Positions 14,932 through 23,579 are shown, counted from the stretch's first letter. The stretch is DNA of 64,000 nucleotides from Oceanicoccus sp. (GCF_029238675.1 NZ_JAQWFR010000017.1:91514-155513), one strand, 5' to 3'. Translations and numbers: made by a program. Notes: generated from the sequence alone by a model not told the origin.

Positions 14932-15756
14932 TTATTTATCGCAATCCATATCACAAGTAAAGCCGTGATTCATTTCCAGTGCTGGCTGGTCTGAGGTTGG
15001 GCGACCAATTTCCTTGGCTGGCACACCCACTACCGTGGTATGCGCTTCAACATCCTGCAATACCACGCTGCCCGCACCAATTTTAGCGCCACTGCCAATC
15101 TTAATATTGCCCAGAATTTTTGCACCGGCACTGATTAACACGCCGTCGCCCACTTTCGGGTGACGGTCACCTTCTTCTTTACCGGTACCGCCCAGTGTTA
15201 CCGACTGCAATATAGAAACGTTATTACCAACCACCGCCGTTTCACCAATAACCACACCGGTGCCGTGATCCATCAAAATGCCGTGGCCAATTTTAGCGGC
15301 GGGGTGAATATCTACACCAAATTCTGTAGAGACACAGTTTTGTAAAAACAACGCCAGCTCTTCACGGCCTTGAGTCCACAACCAGTGGCCCACACGATAA
15401 GCCTGCAAAGCGTGAAAGCCTTTAAAATATAAAAACGGAATCGAATAACTATTACAGGCCGAGTCACGTTCCAGCACGGCGCGCAAATCACAGCGAATCG
15501 CTTTACCAATGGACGGGTCTTCTTTTAATGCTTGCTCAATCACTTCCCGTAACAACAGGGCTGAAGCGGTGGGGCTATCGAGTTTGTGGGCCAGGTGAAA
15601 ACTCAAAGCACATTCCAGCGACTGGTGGTTAAGAATGGTCGAGTGCAAAAAGCTGGTCAGCACCGGCTCTTTGCTTAGCGTCTTCTCAGTTTCCTCGCGA
15701 ATAGCGAGCCAAATACTGTCGTTATCACTGGTGATTGAAATCGGTTGTGTAGCCAT
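14932..15756 (-). CDS. cysE: Serine O-acetyltransferase
   Basis: 274 aa. Acetylates L-serine with acetyl-CoA to O-acetylserine, the precursor used by cysteine synthase, which is encoded separately at 30.5 kb. An N-terminal alpha-helical SATase domain (about 1-140) is followed by left-handed beta-helix hexapeptide repeats, with DHGTGVVIGET near 170-180 and the GGTGKEEGDRHP loop near 195-206. Length and domain order match CysE. It follows the TrmB-like gene on the same strand by 66 bp. Confidence 0.96.
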   Translation of the reverse strand: MATQPISITSDNDSIWLAIREETEKTLSKEPVLTSFLHSTILNHQSLECALSFHLAHKLDSPTASALLLREVIEQALKEDPSIGKAIRCDLRAVLERDSACNSYSIPFLYFKGFHALQAYRVGHWLWTQGREELALFLQNCVSTEFGVDIHPAAKIGHGILMDHGTGVVIGETAVVGNNVSILQSVTLGGTGKEEGDRHPKVGDGVLISAGAKILGNIKIGSGAKIGAGSVVLQDVEAHTTVVGVPAKEIGRPTSDQPALEMNHGFTCDMDCDK

Positions 15757-15822
15757 GACGAAGTGCCCGTATATCGGTTGTTTATTGCTAGTTAGTAATT
15801 GTGGGGGCTGATTAATGCTTAA

Positions 15823-16500
15823 TCAAGTGGCGGATTGCCTATTAAGGTCACAAAGACAGCGCCAGAGCGGCTGCCCAGACTCACTATATTTACGCTCAAA
15901 GGGTGTAATCACGGGCTCTGGGGTAAATGGCTCAGCCTTGGCGCTATAGTTTGCCACCGCTAATGCAGCAGCAAACTCCTGTACATAGATAGGCCAATTA
16001 CTGCGAAGTTCCACCTCGCCACCCAGCGCCAATAGGCTGGAGAATAGAGGGGAGCCATGCACTCGACGTTTCAACTGGGAGGATTTAGGCCAAGGGTTGG
16101 GATAAAACACGCAATGCCTGGCTAATTGCCAATTAGCCTCAACCGCTAAACGCCAAAAGTCATCCACATCGGCCCGCAGTAGCAGGTAGTTATCCACGCC
16201 GGATTGTCGGTAGTGTTCATTGTGTTTGGTTAGCCTGACCACGGATTTATCAATACCGATGATCAAAGCGCCGGGGTATTGTTTAGCCAGACTGACAGTG
16301 CTTTCACCGACTCCGCAGTAGGAGTCGAGAATCAGATCGCCATGATGTTGGCTTACCCGCTGTGCGGCCTGCTCAAAAACATCTCTGCTGTAATTCGGGT
16401 AGGGGCGTTGAAAGCGCGAGTGTAAATGCCGGCGTACCACTGGCTCCAGATTGTCGTGGATACCGGTTTGGCTGCTGGTGATAATGCGGGAGTTAGACAC
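15823..16500 (-). CDS. TrmB-like SAM-dependent methyltransferase (divergent)
   Basis: 225 aa Rossmann methyltransferase. Motif I (LDSYCGVGEST, about 59-69) and an acidic GIDKS segment fit SAM binding. The FYPNPWPKSSQLKRR stretch near residue 133-147 corresponds to the PDPWPKxRHxKRR signature of tRNA (guanine-46-N7)-methyltransferase TrmB. However, Asp is replaced by Asn and the RH pair by QL, so activity or target may differ from canonical TrmB. The family is clear but the substrate is inferred. It is divergent from the acyltransferase gene and upstream of cysE. Confidence 0.75.
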   Translation of the reverse strand: MSNSRIITSSQTGIHDNLEPVVRRHLHSRFQRPYPNYSRDVFEQAAQRVSQHHGDLILDSYCGVGESTVSLAKQYPGALIIGIDKSVVRLTKHNEHYRQSGVDNYLLLRADVDDFWRLAVEANWQLARHCVFYPNPWPKSSQLKRRVHGSPLFSSLLALGGEVELRSNWPIYVQEFAAALAVANYSAKAEPFTPEPVITPFERKYSESGQPLWRCLCDLNRQSAT

Positions 16501-16615
16501 AGTGACTATCGTTAAATGAATATGGCGCTGATTATAACAGGGATAGGGGTTCAGTCATTGCGATTTTAGAAGTGTGCTGGCAGACTGCTCTTTGAAATAC
16601 ACGCACGAGACCACT

Positions 16616-17338
16616 ATGAGACAAGACCGCCGCCCTTATTGGGTCAAAAAAAACTACTTAAGCTTCCGTCGTTGGTATGCCAATCATTTTTTGCGCCCTG
16701 CCTGTGATGAGCTGGGTGACCACCATACGATTATGAAGCCTTGGTATGTGGATATTTCGGGGCCGAATATTTCAATAGGGAAGTGCGCGACGATCATTGG
16801 GGAGCCTGGTGGTCGGGTGAAGTTGGGGGTGTGGGGCCGTGAGCCTGATGAGGGTGAGTTGCATATTGGTGACTATGTGTTGATTAGTCCGGGGTGTCGG
16901 ATTTCGGCGGGTGATCAAATTATTATTGGCGACAGTGTGATGATCGCCAATGGTGTTTATATTACGGATTCGGATTGGCACGGGATTTATGACCGTGCAC
17001 ATCGCACGGATGAGGTGGCGCCGGTGGTGATTAAGGATAATGTGTGGCTGGGTGATGGTAGTAAAGTTTTAAAGGGCGTAACTATTGGCGAGAACAGTAT
17101 TGTTGCTGCCGGAGCGATAGTGACTAAAGATGTGCCTGCCAATGTTGTTGTGGCGGGTAACCCTGCCATAGTAGTTAAAGAGCTGGATGCTGAGCATGAC
17201 ATGATGACGCGCAAAGAGTATTTTGCCGATCCTATTGGGCAGGAGAAATTCTTTGATAGTGTTGATCGGGAAGTGTTGAAAGAAAATACCGTTTTAAATT
17301 GGTTGCGTGCGCTTCTTCTCCCCCGAAAAGGTGATTAA
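16616..17338 (+). CDS. Hexapeptide-repeat acyltransferase
   Basis: 240 aa from ATG 16616; the frame is open from 16574, but the upstream part looks non-coding. An N-terminal segment of about 60 residues precedes left-handed beta-helix repeats (about 55-200), with the usual turns of such enzymes: ISPGCRISAG, DNVWLGDGSKVLKGVTIGEN and the C-terminal VVAGNPA. It probably transfers an acetyl or acyl group to a sugar or lipid-linked acceptor; the acceptor is unknown. It shows no sugar-biosynthesis neighbours, so its pathway is open. Confidence 0.8.
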   Translation: MRQDRRPYWVKKNYLSFRRWYANHFLRPACDELGDHHTIMKPWYVDISGPNISIGKCATIIGEPGGRVKLGVWGREPDEGELHIGDYVLISPGCRISAGDQIIIGDSVMIANGVYITDSDWHGIYDRAHRTDEVAPVVIKDNVWLGDGSKVLKGVTIGENSIVAAGAIVTKDVPANVVVAGNPAIVVKELDAEHDMMTRKEYFADPIGQEKFFDSVDREVLKENTVLNWLRALLLPRKGD

Positions 17339-17475
17339 TTTCTCCCCCGACCCAAAACCCGACTACATTGGGGCTGATCGCAGGAATTTAATCACGAATT
17401 TAATGGGACAGAAACTCATTAGCAGTTTAACTATTTAAGCTTTTTTTGGATGTCTCTCCCATCTCTCCCCTCTAC

Positions 17476-18969
17476 TTAATCTACTGGCAACTCTATTTTG
17501 AATGTTGAAATCTGCCGATTAAAGATAGGCACCCCCTGATCAGGCAGTTTGTCGGCATAATGGGCTTCCAGTGTTGACCTTGCCTCCCCGTAATCACCCC
17601 ATTCAATGGAGGCGGTGTAGGCTTGTAAATCAGAAAAAACCTTGGTCATTGTTCTGAATTTATGGCGGCGGGTTGCATCTCTCAGGCCGTTTAAATAGCT
17701 GTCTCTATGGACGGTAGGTACGATGATTTTGAATTGCTCGGCGTTGGCTAATTCGGCATTCATCATAATTCTGGCCAGTCGCCCGTTGCCATCATCAAAC
17801 GGGTGAACTTCTGCGATAAGATAATGCATATAAATAGCACGGTGCAGGCCTGCTGGAAGCGCCGTATAAAAACCAAAGGTTTGGGCTAATGTGCCTTCTA
17901 CCTGTTCCGGCAGAACAAATAAGCTATCGCCCGCTTTATTGGCTTTGCTTTTGAATTGCCCGGGATGTATTTCAGGGCGTTGATGCATAATCAGTTTGTG
18001 TCGCTCGCTTAATAGCGACAGCAGTTCTTCTGCTGATGAAGGTGTTGTCGTCATTTCCTGATAGTCTTGAACTACATCAAACACCGACAATACATCATGA
18101 CTATCCTGTTGACGCTGCTCAATAATATTTTTTGAAAAGATAATATCTTCAGCCTCATCAATTAAAAATTCAGTCCCTTCAATATAGTTTGAGAAATAAC
18201 TCTCATAAAAAGACAGGTTGCGCCAAGTGCTTGCAGAATATTGATAGTCTTTTGGTTTTAGGTTGCACCGACTTAGGTAGTCGGCCAGTTGCTCAAAGGC
18301 CTGTACACGGTTGGCATCAAAAGGTTGCTGGCGTGCCATTGCCAAAGCTTGTGGCGTCGTTAAGTGCCCTGCGGGCTTGGTTGATAAGACGGCGCCAATC
18401 AGTTTGTCTAATTGCTCAAACTCTTTTTCCAGCGATAACGCACTAGCATGTTCACGGGCGAGATCTCTAATACGGTTAAGCTCATCTTCACCACGGCGTT
18501 CCAGTATTTTACATAGCTCACCTTCTACCCATGCCTTGCCCTGCGCTTTACTTTGGATGTCGCCTGCTCTTTTTCTGGTGGCTTGGAGATTTTCCAGTAA
18601 ATAGCGCGCTGGTGCACTGCGTCGAAGGTTGGGGACAAAAGACTCGGTTAATAACTGTGTGTCGCCAGGGTATGCATCAATCGTTAATGTGTTGGCAATG
18701 GTAATTTTTTTTCGGTGCTTGATATCCGCACTAATAAACACGCGCCCATCAACCGGCCTGAGTTCGGCTGCAGTAACGTGCGAGGCAATGCCATTCTCAA
18801 ACAGGTAGTCAACAATGTCATACCAGCGGCTTTGCACTAGGGCGGGCACCTGCTCCCAGGGTGCGTCGGTATAGATGCCCTGACGAATGCGCTTTAACTC
18901 CCCGCTGCTGACTCGCTTTGAGAGTTGTTTGGCATCATTGGCGCTGGCTGGAAAATATAAGTTATTCAT
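17476..18969 (-). CDS. Fic-domain protein with N-terminal AbiEi-like winged-helix domain
   Basis: 497 aa from ATG 18969, chosen because AGCAGG lies 7-8 bp before it; the frame opens at 19002. Residues about 1-130 resemble AbiEi-type antitoxin/regulator domains (KRIRQGIYT near 26-34, HVTAAELRP near 64-72). The C-terminal part is a Fic enzyme with HPFDDGNGRLAR at 389-400, a full catalytic motif for AMP (or other nucleotide) transfer. The class II inhibitory motif SNYIEG is at 260-265. A DNA-binding-like head on an autoinhibited Fic suggests self-regulation, supported by the repeat array directly upstream. Targets are unknown. Confidence 0.88.
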   Translation of the reverse strand: MNNLYFPASANDAKQLSKRVSSGELKRIRQGIYTDAPWEQVPALVQSRWYDIVDYLFENGIASHVTAAELRPVDGRVFISADIKHRKKITIANTLTIDAYPGDTQLLTESFVPNLRRSAPARYLLENLQATRKRAGDIQSKAQGKAWVEGELCKILERRGEDELNRIRDLAREHASALSLEKEFEQLDKLIGAVLSTKPAGHLTTPQALAMARQQPFDANRVQAFEQLADYLSRCNLKPKDYQYSASTWRNLSFYESYFSNYIEGTEFLIDEAEDIIFSKNIIEQRQQDSHDVLSVFDVVQDYQEMTTTPSSAEELLSLLSERHKLIMHQRPEIHPGQFKSKANKAGDSLFVLPEQVEGTLAQTFGFYTALPAGLHRAIYMHYLIAEVHPFDDGNGRLARIMMNAELANAEQFKIIVPTVHRDSYLNGLRDATRRHKFRTMTKVFSDLQAYTASIEWGDYGEARSTLEAHYADKLPDQGVPIFNRQISTFKIELPVD

Positions 18970-18989
18970 TGTTATGCCTGCTAATAGGC

Positions 18990-19097
18990 GAATTATCACC
19001 AAATAAGGTGGCTATTTGGAGAAATATTAGCAAATAAGAGCGTTTTTAGCGAAGTATTATCAAATAAATGACTATTTAATGAATTATTAGCAAATAA
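18990..19097 (-). promoter_or_regulatory. Four-copy 17-bp operator-like array upstream of the Fic gene
   Basis: Four direct copies of a 17-mer start at 18990, 19021, 19051 and 19081 (spacing 31, 30, 30 bp). On the gene's strand each reads TTATTTG-N-TRATA-N-TTC. The first copy also contains CCAAATA and TATTTGG as inverted arms (18999-19005 and 19013-19019), and the third has a similar AAATA/TATTT pair. Even spacing near three helical turns suggests repeated binding of one protein on one face. The AbiEi-like head of the Fic protein is the natural candidate (inference). Confidence 0.75.
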
Positions 19098-19195
19098 GGC
19101 GGGCAGGAAGTGGGCACGCCTTGCCTTTTGTCTTTGAATGTTTAATCGTAAAACCATCAGCAACACCTAATCACTCACCTACACAAGGCTAACCT

Positions 19196-19306
19196 ATGAC
19201 CTCCAACCAAACCCCGCCCGGCCTTTGGGTTGGCCAAGCCTTTCTTTTATTTTGGGCGATTGCGGTGGGTTTTAATTCCAGTGCGGCAGGTGGCGTGGAT
19301 GATTAA
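19196..19306 (+). CDS. Possible small membrane protein (uncertain)
   Basis: 36 codons from ATG 19196, with AAGG about 7 bp upstream. The product has a polar head with a PPG segment, a hydrophobic stretch (about residues 14-26, AFLLFWAIAVGF) and an acidic tail. It could be a small inner-membrane protein or a chance frame. It is not a recognised family. No neighbour suggests a role. Confidence 0.25.
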   Translation: MTSNQTPPGLWVGQAFLLFWAIAVGFNSSAAGGVDD

Positions 19307-19334
19307 GTGGCGGGTACAACAAGAGTTCGAAATT

Positions 19335-19361
19335 GTCACTCCCGCGAAGGCAGGGGTTGAG
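19335..19361. repeat. Single arm of the palindromic element
   Basis: GTCACTCCCGCGAAGGCAGG and the following bases resemble the left 27-bp arm of the 101-bp element, but no partner arm is seen nearby. It abuts the srkA stop codon. It is probably a decayed or solo copy. Confidence 0.6.
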
Positions 19362-20342
19362 TTAAAACAATTGCAACGATGGCTCATTAATCAAAGCAAA
19401 CTGTTCCCTTAATTCCAAAATATGATCCGACCAATACCGCTGCGTATTAAACCACGGAAAATTATGCGGGAACGCAGGATCTTCCCAGCGTCTGGCCAGC
19501 CAGGCGCTGTAATGAATAATCCTTAACGTCCGCAACGCTTCAATCAAATGCAACTGCCGCGGATCAAAATCAAAAAACTCGTTATAACCTTCCACCAACT
19601 CACTAATCTGTGCGGTTTGATTGGGCCTGTCCCCCGACATAAACATCCATAGATCCTGAATAGCCGGTGCCATCCGACTATCATCCAAATCCACAAAATG
19701 CGGTGACTCACCGCGCCATAAAATATTACCGGAATGGCAATCACCGTGAACGCGAATATTGGTAAAGGTGGTTTGGGAAAATTGTTGCTTAATAGTTTTA
19801 AGTAAGTCTTCGCATAAGCTCACATAGGCTGTGCGTAAATCACTGGGGATAAACTTCTCACTGATCAGCTGAAAACTGTTTTCACCAAAGGACTCAATAT
19901 CCAAGGTGGGCCGGTGTTGAAAATCTTTTTGTGCACCAATGGCATGAATCCTTCCGGTTAGGCGGCCAAGGATTAATAAATTATCTAAATCATCCAGCTC
20001 CGGGGCGTGGCCACCTTTGCGTTGATAAACAGAAAATTGATAGCCTTCATAATCCAATAAAGTTTTACCAGCCTCGTTTTTCAGCGGCGGCACCACAGGA
20101 ATTTCAGCATCAAACAGTTCATAGCTAAATTCATGCTCTTCTAAAATCTGCGCTTCAGTCCAGCGTTCAGGGCGATAGAATTTTACAATCACCGGGTCGC
20201 CTTCATCCATGCCCACTTGATAGACGCGGTTTTCATAACTGTTCAACGGGAAGATACGCAGGTCAGTTAAGCGGCCTGTGCTTTCTACGGCATCAATCAC
20301 GAGTTCCGGTGTTAGTCTGTCGTAGGGGTGGGGGTTTGGCAT
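19362..20342 (-). CDS. srkA: Stress response kinase A (RdoA/YihE-type Ser/Thr kinase)
   Basis: 326 aa of choline/aminoglycoside-kinase fold. SrkA proteins phosphorylate Ser/Thr and help cells survive envelope and oxidative stress. The catalytic loop HGDCHSGNILW is near residue 198-208, and the metal-binding FVDLDDSRMAP near 216-226 corresponds to the DFG/DxD site. ENRVYQVG near the N-terminus is the nucleotide-binding strand region. Length matches the family. Its start overlaps the last base of the modC stop region, so it may be co-transcribed behind modABC. Confidence 0.93.
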   Translation of the reverse strand: MPNPHPYDRLTPELVIDAVESTGRLTDLRIFPLNSYENRVYQVGMDEGDPVIVKFYRPERWTEAQILEEHEFSYELFDAEIPVVPPLKNEAGKTLLDYEGYQFSVYQRKGGHAPELDDLDNLLILGRLTGRIHAIGAQKDFQHRPTLDIESFGENSFQLISEKFIPSDLRTAYVSLCEDLLKTIKQQFSQTTFTNIRVHGDCHSGNILWRGESPHFVDLDDSRMAPAIQDLWMFMSGDRPNQTAQISELVEGYNEFFDFDPRQLHLIEALRTLRIIHYSAWLARRWEDPAFPHNFPWFNTQRYWSDHILELREQFALINEPSLQLF

Positions 20343-21427
20343 TAGTGTTCTCGTTGATCGCTGAGTAGCGCGACGGTTTTAATTTGGGCGTAGACTTGTT
20401 GGCCAACGGTGAGTTCCAGTCGGGTCACGGATTTATGGGTTAGCCGGACTAAGATATATTGGTGGGCTACCTTAAGTTTAATTAACACTCTGGCGCTGCT
20501 ATCGCTTTGTTCAATTTCGGCAATGGTGGCCGGTAGAATATTCAGGATACTGCTATGTTCTGCCCGCTCTAAATTAATACTCACATCCCTGGCGGGGATA
20601 CGAATACGGACAGGTTCATCTTCACGGCCTTCTATGGCAGTAATCCACAGGGATAGATGGTTGTCGATTAATAATTCCGTTAGATGATTGCTTCTGTCGT
20701 GTTGCTCGATAGTGGCATCAATAATACTGGCGGCATTTTCTTCATGGCTTAACGGTAAGTCAATACGATGGCTGAGTTCCAGCAGTGGACCTTGGGCGGT
20801 GATTTTCCCCTGGTCAATCAGTAGTAGCTGGTCTGCCAGTTGACTGACTTCTTCAAAGTCATGACTGACGTACAGTATTGGTGTTGCCATATTGGCTTGC
20901 AGGGTTTGCAAATGTTTAATAATGCGTTGCTTGCTGGGTTTATCGAGGGAGGCTAAGGGTTCATCCATCAGGATTAATTGCGGGCTGCTTAATAAGGCCC
21001 TGGCAATGGCTACCCGTTGTTGTTCGCCGCCGGACAGTTGTTCGCTGCCTTGCATCAATAGATGTTTTATTTCCAGCCATTCGCAGACTTGGTTTAGTGA
21101 GGGGCCGTTATTATTAAAGCGCCTTTGGTAGGCGTAATTAAGATTGCCTTCAACGGTTAAGTGTGGAAATAAACGGGGCTCTTGAAAGACATAGCCGATT
21201 TGACGTTGTTGGGGTGGCAATGTTTTTTCTTTATCTTGCCAAACGGTTTGCTGAAAGGAGAGTTCCCCTTGGGTTGCTGGTTCCAACCCAGCTATCCAAC
21301 GTAACAACGTGGTTTTACCGGCACCGCTAGGGCCATAGACAGCGGTAAATCCTTTGGCCTCCAAGACGGTATCTATCGCCAGTGAAAAGTTTTCCCGCTC
21401 CAGCTTAAGTTTAATCGACAGGCTCAT
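20342..21427 (-). CDS. modC: Molybdate ABC transporter ATP-binding protein
   Basis: 361 aa. The ATPase domain carries the Walker A GPSGAGKTT (about 32-40), signature LSGGEQQRVAIARA (about 127-140) and Walker B LILMDEPLASLD (about 147-158). The C-terminal third (about 285-355) is a molybdate-binding TOBE/Mop domain, which marks ModC among ABC ATPases. The start overlaps modB by 4 bp (ATGA), so translation is coupled. The order is modA-modB-modC on the minus strand. Confidence 0.96.
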   Translation of the reverse strand: MSLSIKLKLERENFSLAIDTVLEAKGFTAVYGPSGAGKTTLLRWIAGLEPATQGELSFQQTVWQDKEKTLPPQQRQIGYVFQEPRLFPHLTVEGNLNYAYQRRFNNNGPSLNQVCEWLEIKHLLMQGSEQLSGGEQQRVAIARALLSSPQLILMDEPLASLDKPSKQRIIKHLQTLQANMATPILYVSHDFEEVSQLADQLLLIDQGKITAQGPLLELSHRIDLPLSHEENAASIIDATIEQHDRSNHLTELLIDNHLSLWITAIEGREDEPVRIRIPARDVSINLERAEHSSILNILPATIAEIEQSDSSARVLIKLKVAHQYILVRLTHKSVTRLELTVGQQVYAQIKTVALLSDQREH

Positions 21428-22116
21428 AGCAGGCCTACCCTTGTTGATTTAGCATCGCCGCGTTTTAAACTATAAATAAACGCTAATAACAGCAAAGAAA
21501 AAATCACTAGCCCGCCCGCCAGCCAATGGGCTTCGCTGTACTGTAAGTTTTCGACTTTGTCATAAAGGCTAATGGAGAGAACCTGTGTCTCTCCCGGAAT
21601 ATTGCCGCCTATCATCAGTACTACACCAAACTCACCAATGGTATGGGCAAAGCCTAAACTGGCGGCGGTAATAAAACTGCGTTTGCACAGTGGTAAAACT
21701 AAAGAAATAAATTGATCTTTAAAGGAGGCTCCCATAGTAGAGGCAGCTTCAAATAATTTTTTGGGCAGTTGTTCAAAGCTGGTTTGCAGGGGCTGGATTA
21801 CAAAGGGTAAGGAATACAGTACCGAGCCAATCACCAAGGCACTAAAACTAAACGCTAGCGGTGTACCAGTGGCACCTAACCAAAATTGCCCGAAGGGGCT
21901 GGTGGGAGAAAATGCCAGCAATAAATAAAAACCGAGTACGGTAGGGGGCAGTACTAAGGGCAGTGCAACAATCGCTTCAAATAAAGCTTTGCCACGGTTG
22001 CGAGTATGGGCCAGCCACCAGGCTAAGGGTGTGCCTATCGCTAATAAAATCACCGTAGTGACTGCCGCCAGTTTAATGGTCAGCACAATGGCAGTCAGGT
22101 CTTGCTCTGGCAGCAT
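21424..22116 (-). CDS. modB: Molybdate ABC transporter permease
   Basis: 230 aa with about five to six hydrophobic segments. The cytoplasmic EAA loop is present (EAASTMGASFKDQF near residue 142), and the HTIGEFGVVLMIGGNIPGET segment near 178 is diagnostic of ModB. It forms the membrane channel for molybdate together with ModC and receives substrate from ModA. It lies 10 bp after modA. Confidence 0.96.
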   Translation of the reverse strand: MLPEQDLTAIVLTIKLAAVTTVILLAIGTPLAWWLAHTRNRGKALFEAIVALPLVLPPTVLGFYLLLAFSPTSPFGQFWLGATGTPLAFSFSALVIGSVLYSLPFVIQPLQTSFEQLPKKLFEAASTMGASFKDQFISLVLPLCKRSFITAASLGFAHTIGEFGVVLMIGGNIPGETQVLSISLYDKVENLQYSEAHWLAGGLVIFSLLLLAFIYSLKRGDAKSTRVGLL

Positions 22117-22126
22117 AGGTGTCTCG

Positions 22127-22882
22127 TTAAATCCGATAGCCCTGTTGGCGAATCGTTGCTTTGGCAGGTTCAGTGTGTAAAAACGCTAAAAACTGAATCG
22201 CCGCCTGATTAGTCTGGCCGGATTGTAACAGGATAGCTTGCTGGCGTATCGGTTGATACCAGTCTTGCGGAATGGGCCAGTACGCCATGGCGGGGTTTAG
22301 GTGTTTGACTTGGGATAGGGCAACAAAGGCGATGGGCGCATTACCCGTGGCCACATATTGAAAGGTCTGCCCTACATTACTGCCTTTGACTAAATGCGCT
22401 TGGGCGCTTTGCCAGAGCTTAAGGTGGTTCAGGCTTTGTTGGGCGGCCATACCATAAGGGGCAATGGCGGGGTTGGCGATAGCGATTTTATGTTGCTGTT
22501 CAATGGTGGCCTTAATAGCTTTGCTCAGTGTTTGTGGGTCGCTGATGATTTGTCCGGGCGCTACCACCACCAGTTGGCCTTCGGCGTAGGTGGTTCGGGT
22601 ATTGGCAATGGCTAGCCCTTGGCTTTCTAATGATTGCGGGTAGCGGCTATCGGCGGATAAAAAAGCGGTGAAGGGTGCGCCTTGTTGTACCTGATTAACA
22701 ATAGAGCCACTGGAGGCGTTGCTTTGTTTGATTTGATGTTGTGGGTATTGCTGGTGGAATTGTGCAATCAGCTGGGTCATGGCTGTTTTAAAATTTGTTG
22801 CCACGGCGATGGTGGCGGAGTCGGCATACGCAGCATGGGTTATTGCCAGAGATAGGCTGATTACTATAAGCAGTTTCTGCAT
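22127..22882 (-). CDS. modA: Molybdate-binding periplasmic protein
   Basis: 251 aa from ATG 22882; the frame is open to 22912, but MQKLLIV begins a normal signal peptide cleaved near AYA-DS (about residue 21). The mature protein starts ATIAVATNFKTAM, the ModA beta strand and first ligand loop. SSGSIVNQVQQGAPFTAFLSAD near 55-75 is the second conserved segment. ModA delivers molybdate to ModBC. Its start is only 22 bp after the toxin gene stop, so it may be read through from the toxin-antitoxin promoter. No ModE regulator is nearby. Confidence 0.94.
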   Translation of the reverse strand: MQKLLIVISLSLAITHAAYADSATIAVATNFKTAMTQLIAQFHQQYPQHQIKQSNASSGSIVNQVQQGAPFTAFLSADSRYPQSLESQGLAIANTRTTYAEGQLVVVAPGQIISDPQTLSKAIKATIEQQHKIAIANPAIAPYGMAAQQSLNHLKLWQSAQAHLVKGSNVGQTFQYVATGNAPIAFVALSQVKHLNPAMAYWPIPQDWYQPIRQQAILLQSGQTNQAAIQFLAFLHTEPAKATIRQQGYRI

Positions 22883-22904
22883 GGTGGCGTCTCTGTAAAC
22901 CGGC

Positions 22905-23321
22905 TTAATCAAAAGGGTTGATCAGGTCTATTTGGCAGTGCTCAAAGTCTTTAATATTTCTTGTGGCAACGCTAAACCCTTTGGCTCGGGCTATGGCTGC
23001 AATCTGACCATCCATGCTGCTCATGGGTCGTCCTATTTCCTTGCGGTGGCCCATCAACTCGCCATAAGTCTTTGCAGCGGCCTCGTCAAAGGAGAGTACA
23101 CGCTGGGTAAAGGCTTCATCAACAAACTGCGTAAATCGTTTGCTTAATAGTTGGCGGCGTTTTCCTGTTGGCATCACGCTTAGGCCGTAGTTAATTTCAG
23201 CGAGGGTGATAGTCGATATATAGAGTGAGGCGACATGCTGGGCGTTTAGCCAGTTTAGAACCTGACTGGCCGGTGGTGAGGTCATAAATTCCGAGACTAT
23301 ATTGGTATCCAGAATAATCAT
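22905..23321 (-). CDS. PIN-domain toxin, FitB/VapC type
   Basis: 138 aa. PIN-family ribonuclease; toxins of this type cleave tRNA or rRNA. The four acidic residues expected at the active site are Asp5 (LDTN), Glu42 (AEINYG), Asp104 (SSMDGQIAAIA) and Asp125 (NIKDF). Together with MGHRKEIGRPMSSMD, this is close to FitB-like proteins. The start overlaps the antitoxin stop by 4 bp (ATGA), the classic toxin-antitoxin arrangement. Confidence 0.93.
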   Translation of the reverse strand: MIILDTNIVSEFMTSPPASQVLNWLNAQHVASLYISTITLAEINYGLSVMPTGKRRQLLSKRFTQFVDEAFTQRVLSFDEAAAKTYGELMGHRKEIGRPMSSMDGQIAAIARAKGFSVATRNIKDFEHCQIDLINPFD

Positions 23322-23551
23322 TCAAAACTCAGCGGTTGAAAGGTTTCACGTTCGGGTAATTCCAGTGCTTCGCTGCCGTAAGCCGGGCTGAATAACTTAA
23401 CGGCGAGATCTCCCAGACTTTCCGGCGCGGCCACTGCTCGCTTTAGGATCTGGCGAACTTCCTCCTCCATGGAGGTGCCATGCATGGCGGCCTGAATCCG
23501 TAAGCGATGCATGGTGTCCTCGTCTATTTTTCTTACGCTTAGGCTTGGCAT
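23318..23551 (-). CDS. Ribbon-helix-helix antitoxin, FitA/VapB type
   Basis: 77 aa from ATG 23551, which has GGAGAG 6 bp before it; the frame is open to 23632, but the upstream part is the operator. The N-terminal SLSVRKIDEDTMHRLRIQAA is a FitA-type ribbon-helix-helix DNA-binding segment, and GTSMEEEVRQIL continues helix 2. The C-terminal tail should wrap the PIN toxin. It very probably represses its own promoter through the palindrome at 23580-23605. Confidence 0.9.
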   Translation of the reverse strand: MPSLSVRKIDEDTMHRLRIQAAMHGTSMEEEVRQILKRAVAAPESLGDLAVKLFSPAYGSEALELPERETFQPLSFE

Positions 23552-23579
23552 TATGGCTCTCCAAAAGGGGCGTGATGCT

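Larger units (their letters stand above)
19098..19361. other. Intergenic region between the Fic promoter array and srkA
   Basis: About 260 bp without an established gene. It holds one possible 36-codon reading frame (19196-19306) and a single arm of the palindromic element at 19335-19361. Nothing else is recognised. The longer frame 19230-19412 runs through the repeat arm and into srkA and is not credible. Confidence 0.6.

Noticed and set aside
18990..19097. Regular repeats could be read as a small CRISPR array
   Set aside because: Units are only 17 bp with 13-14 bp between them, the intervening bases are partly conserved, there are four copies and no cas genes; it fits an operator array better.
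19230..19412. 60-codon frame on the plus strand near srkA
   Set aside because: It runs through a repeat arm (TPAKAG) and into the antisense of srkA; no ribosome site.
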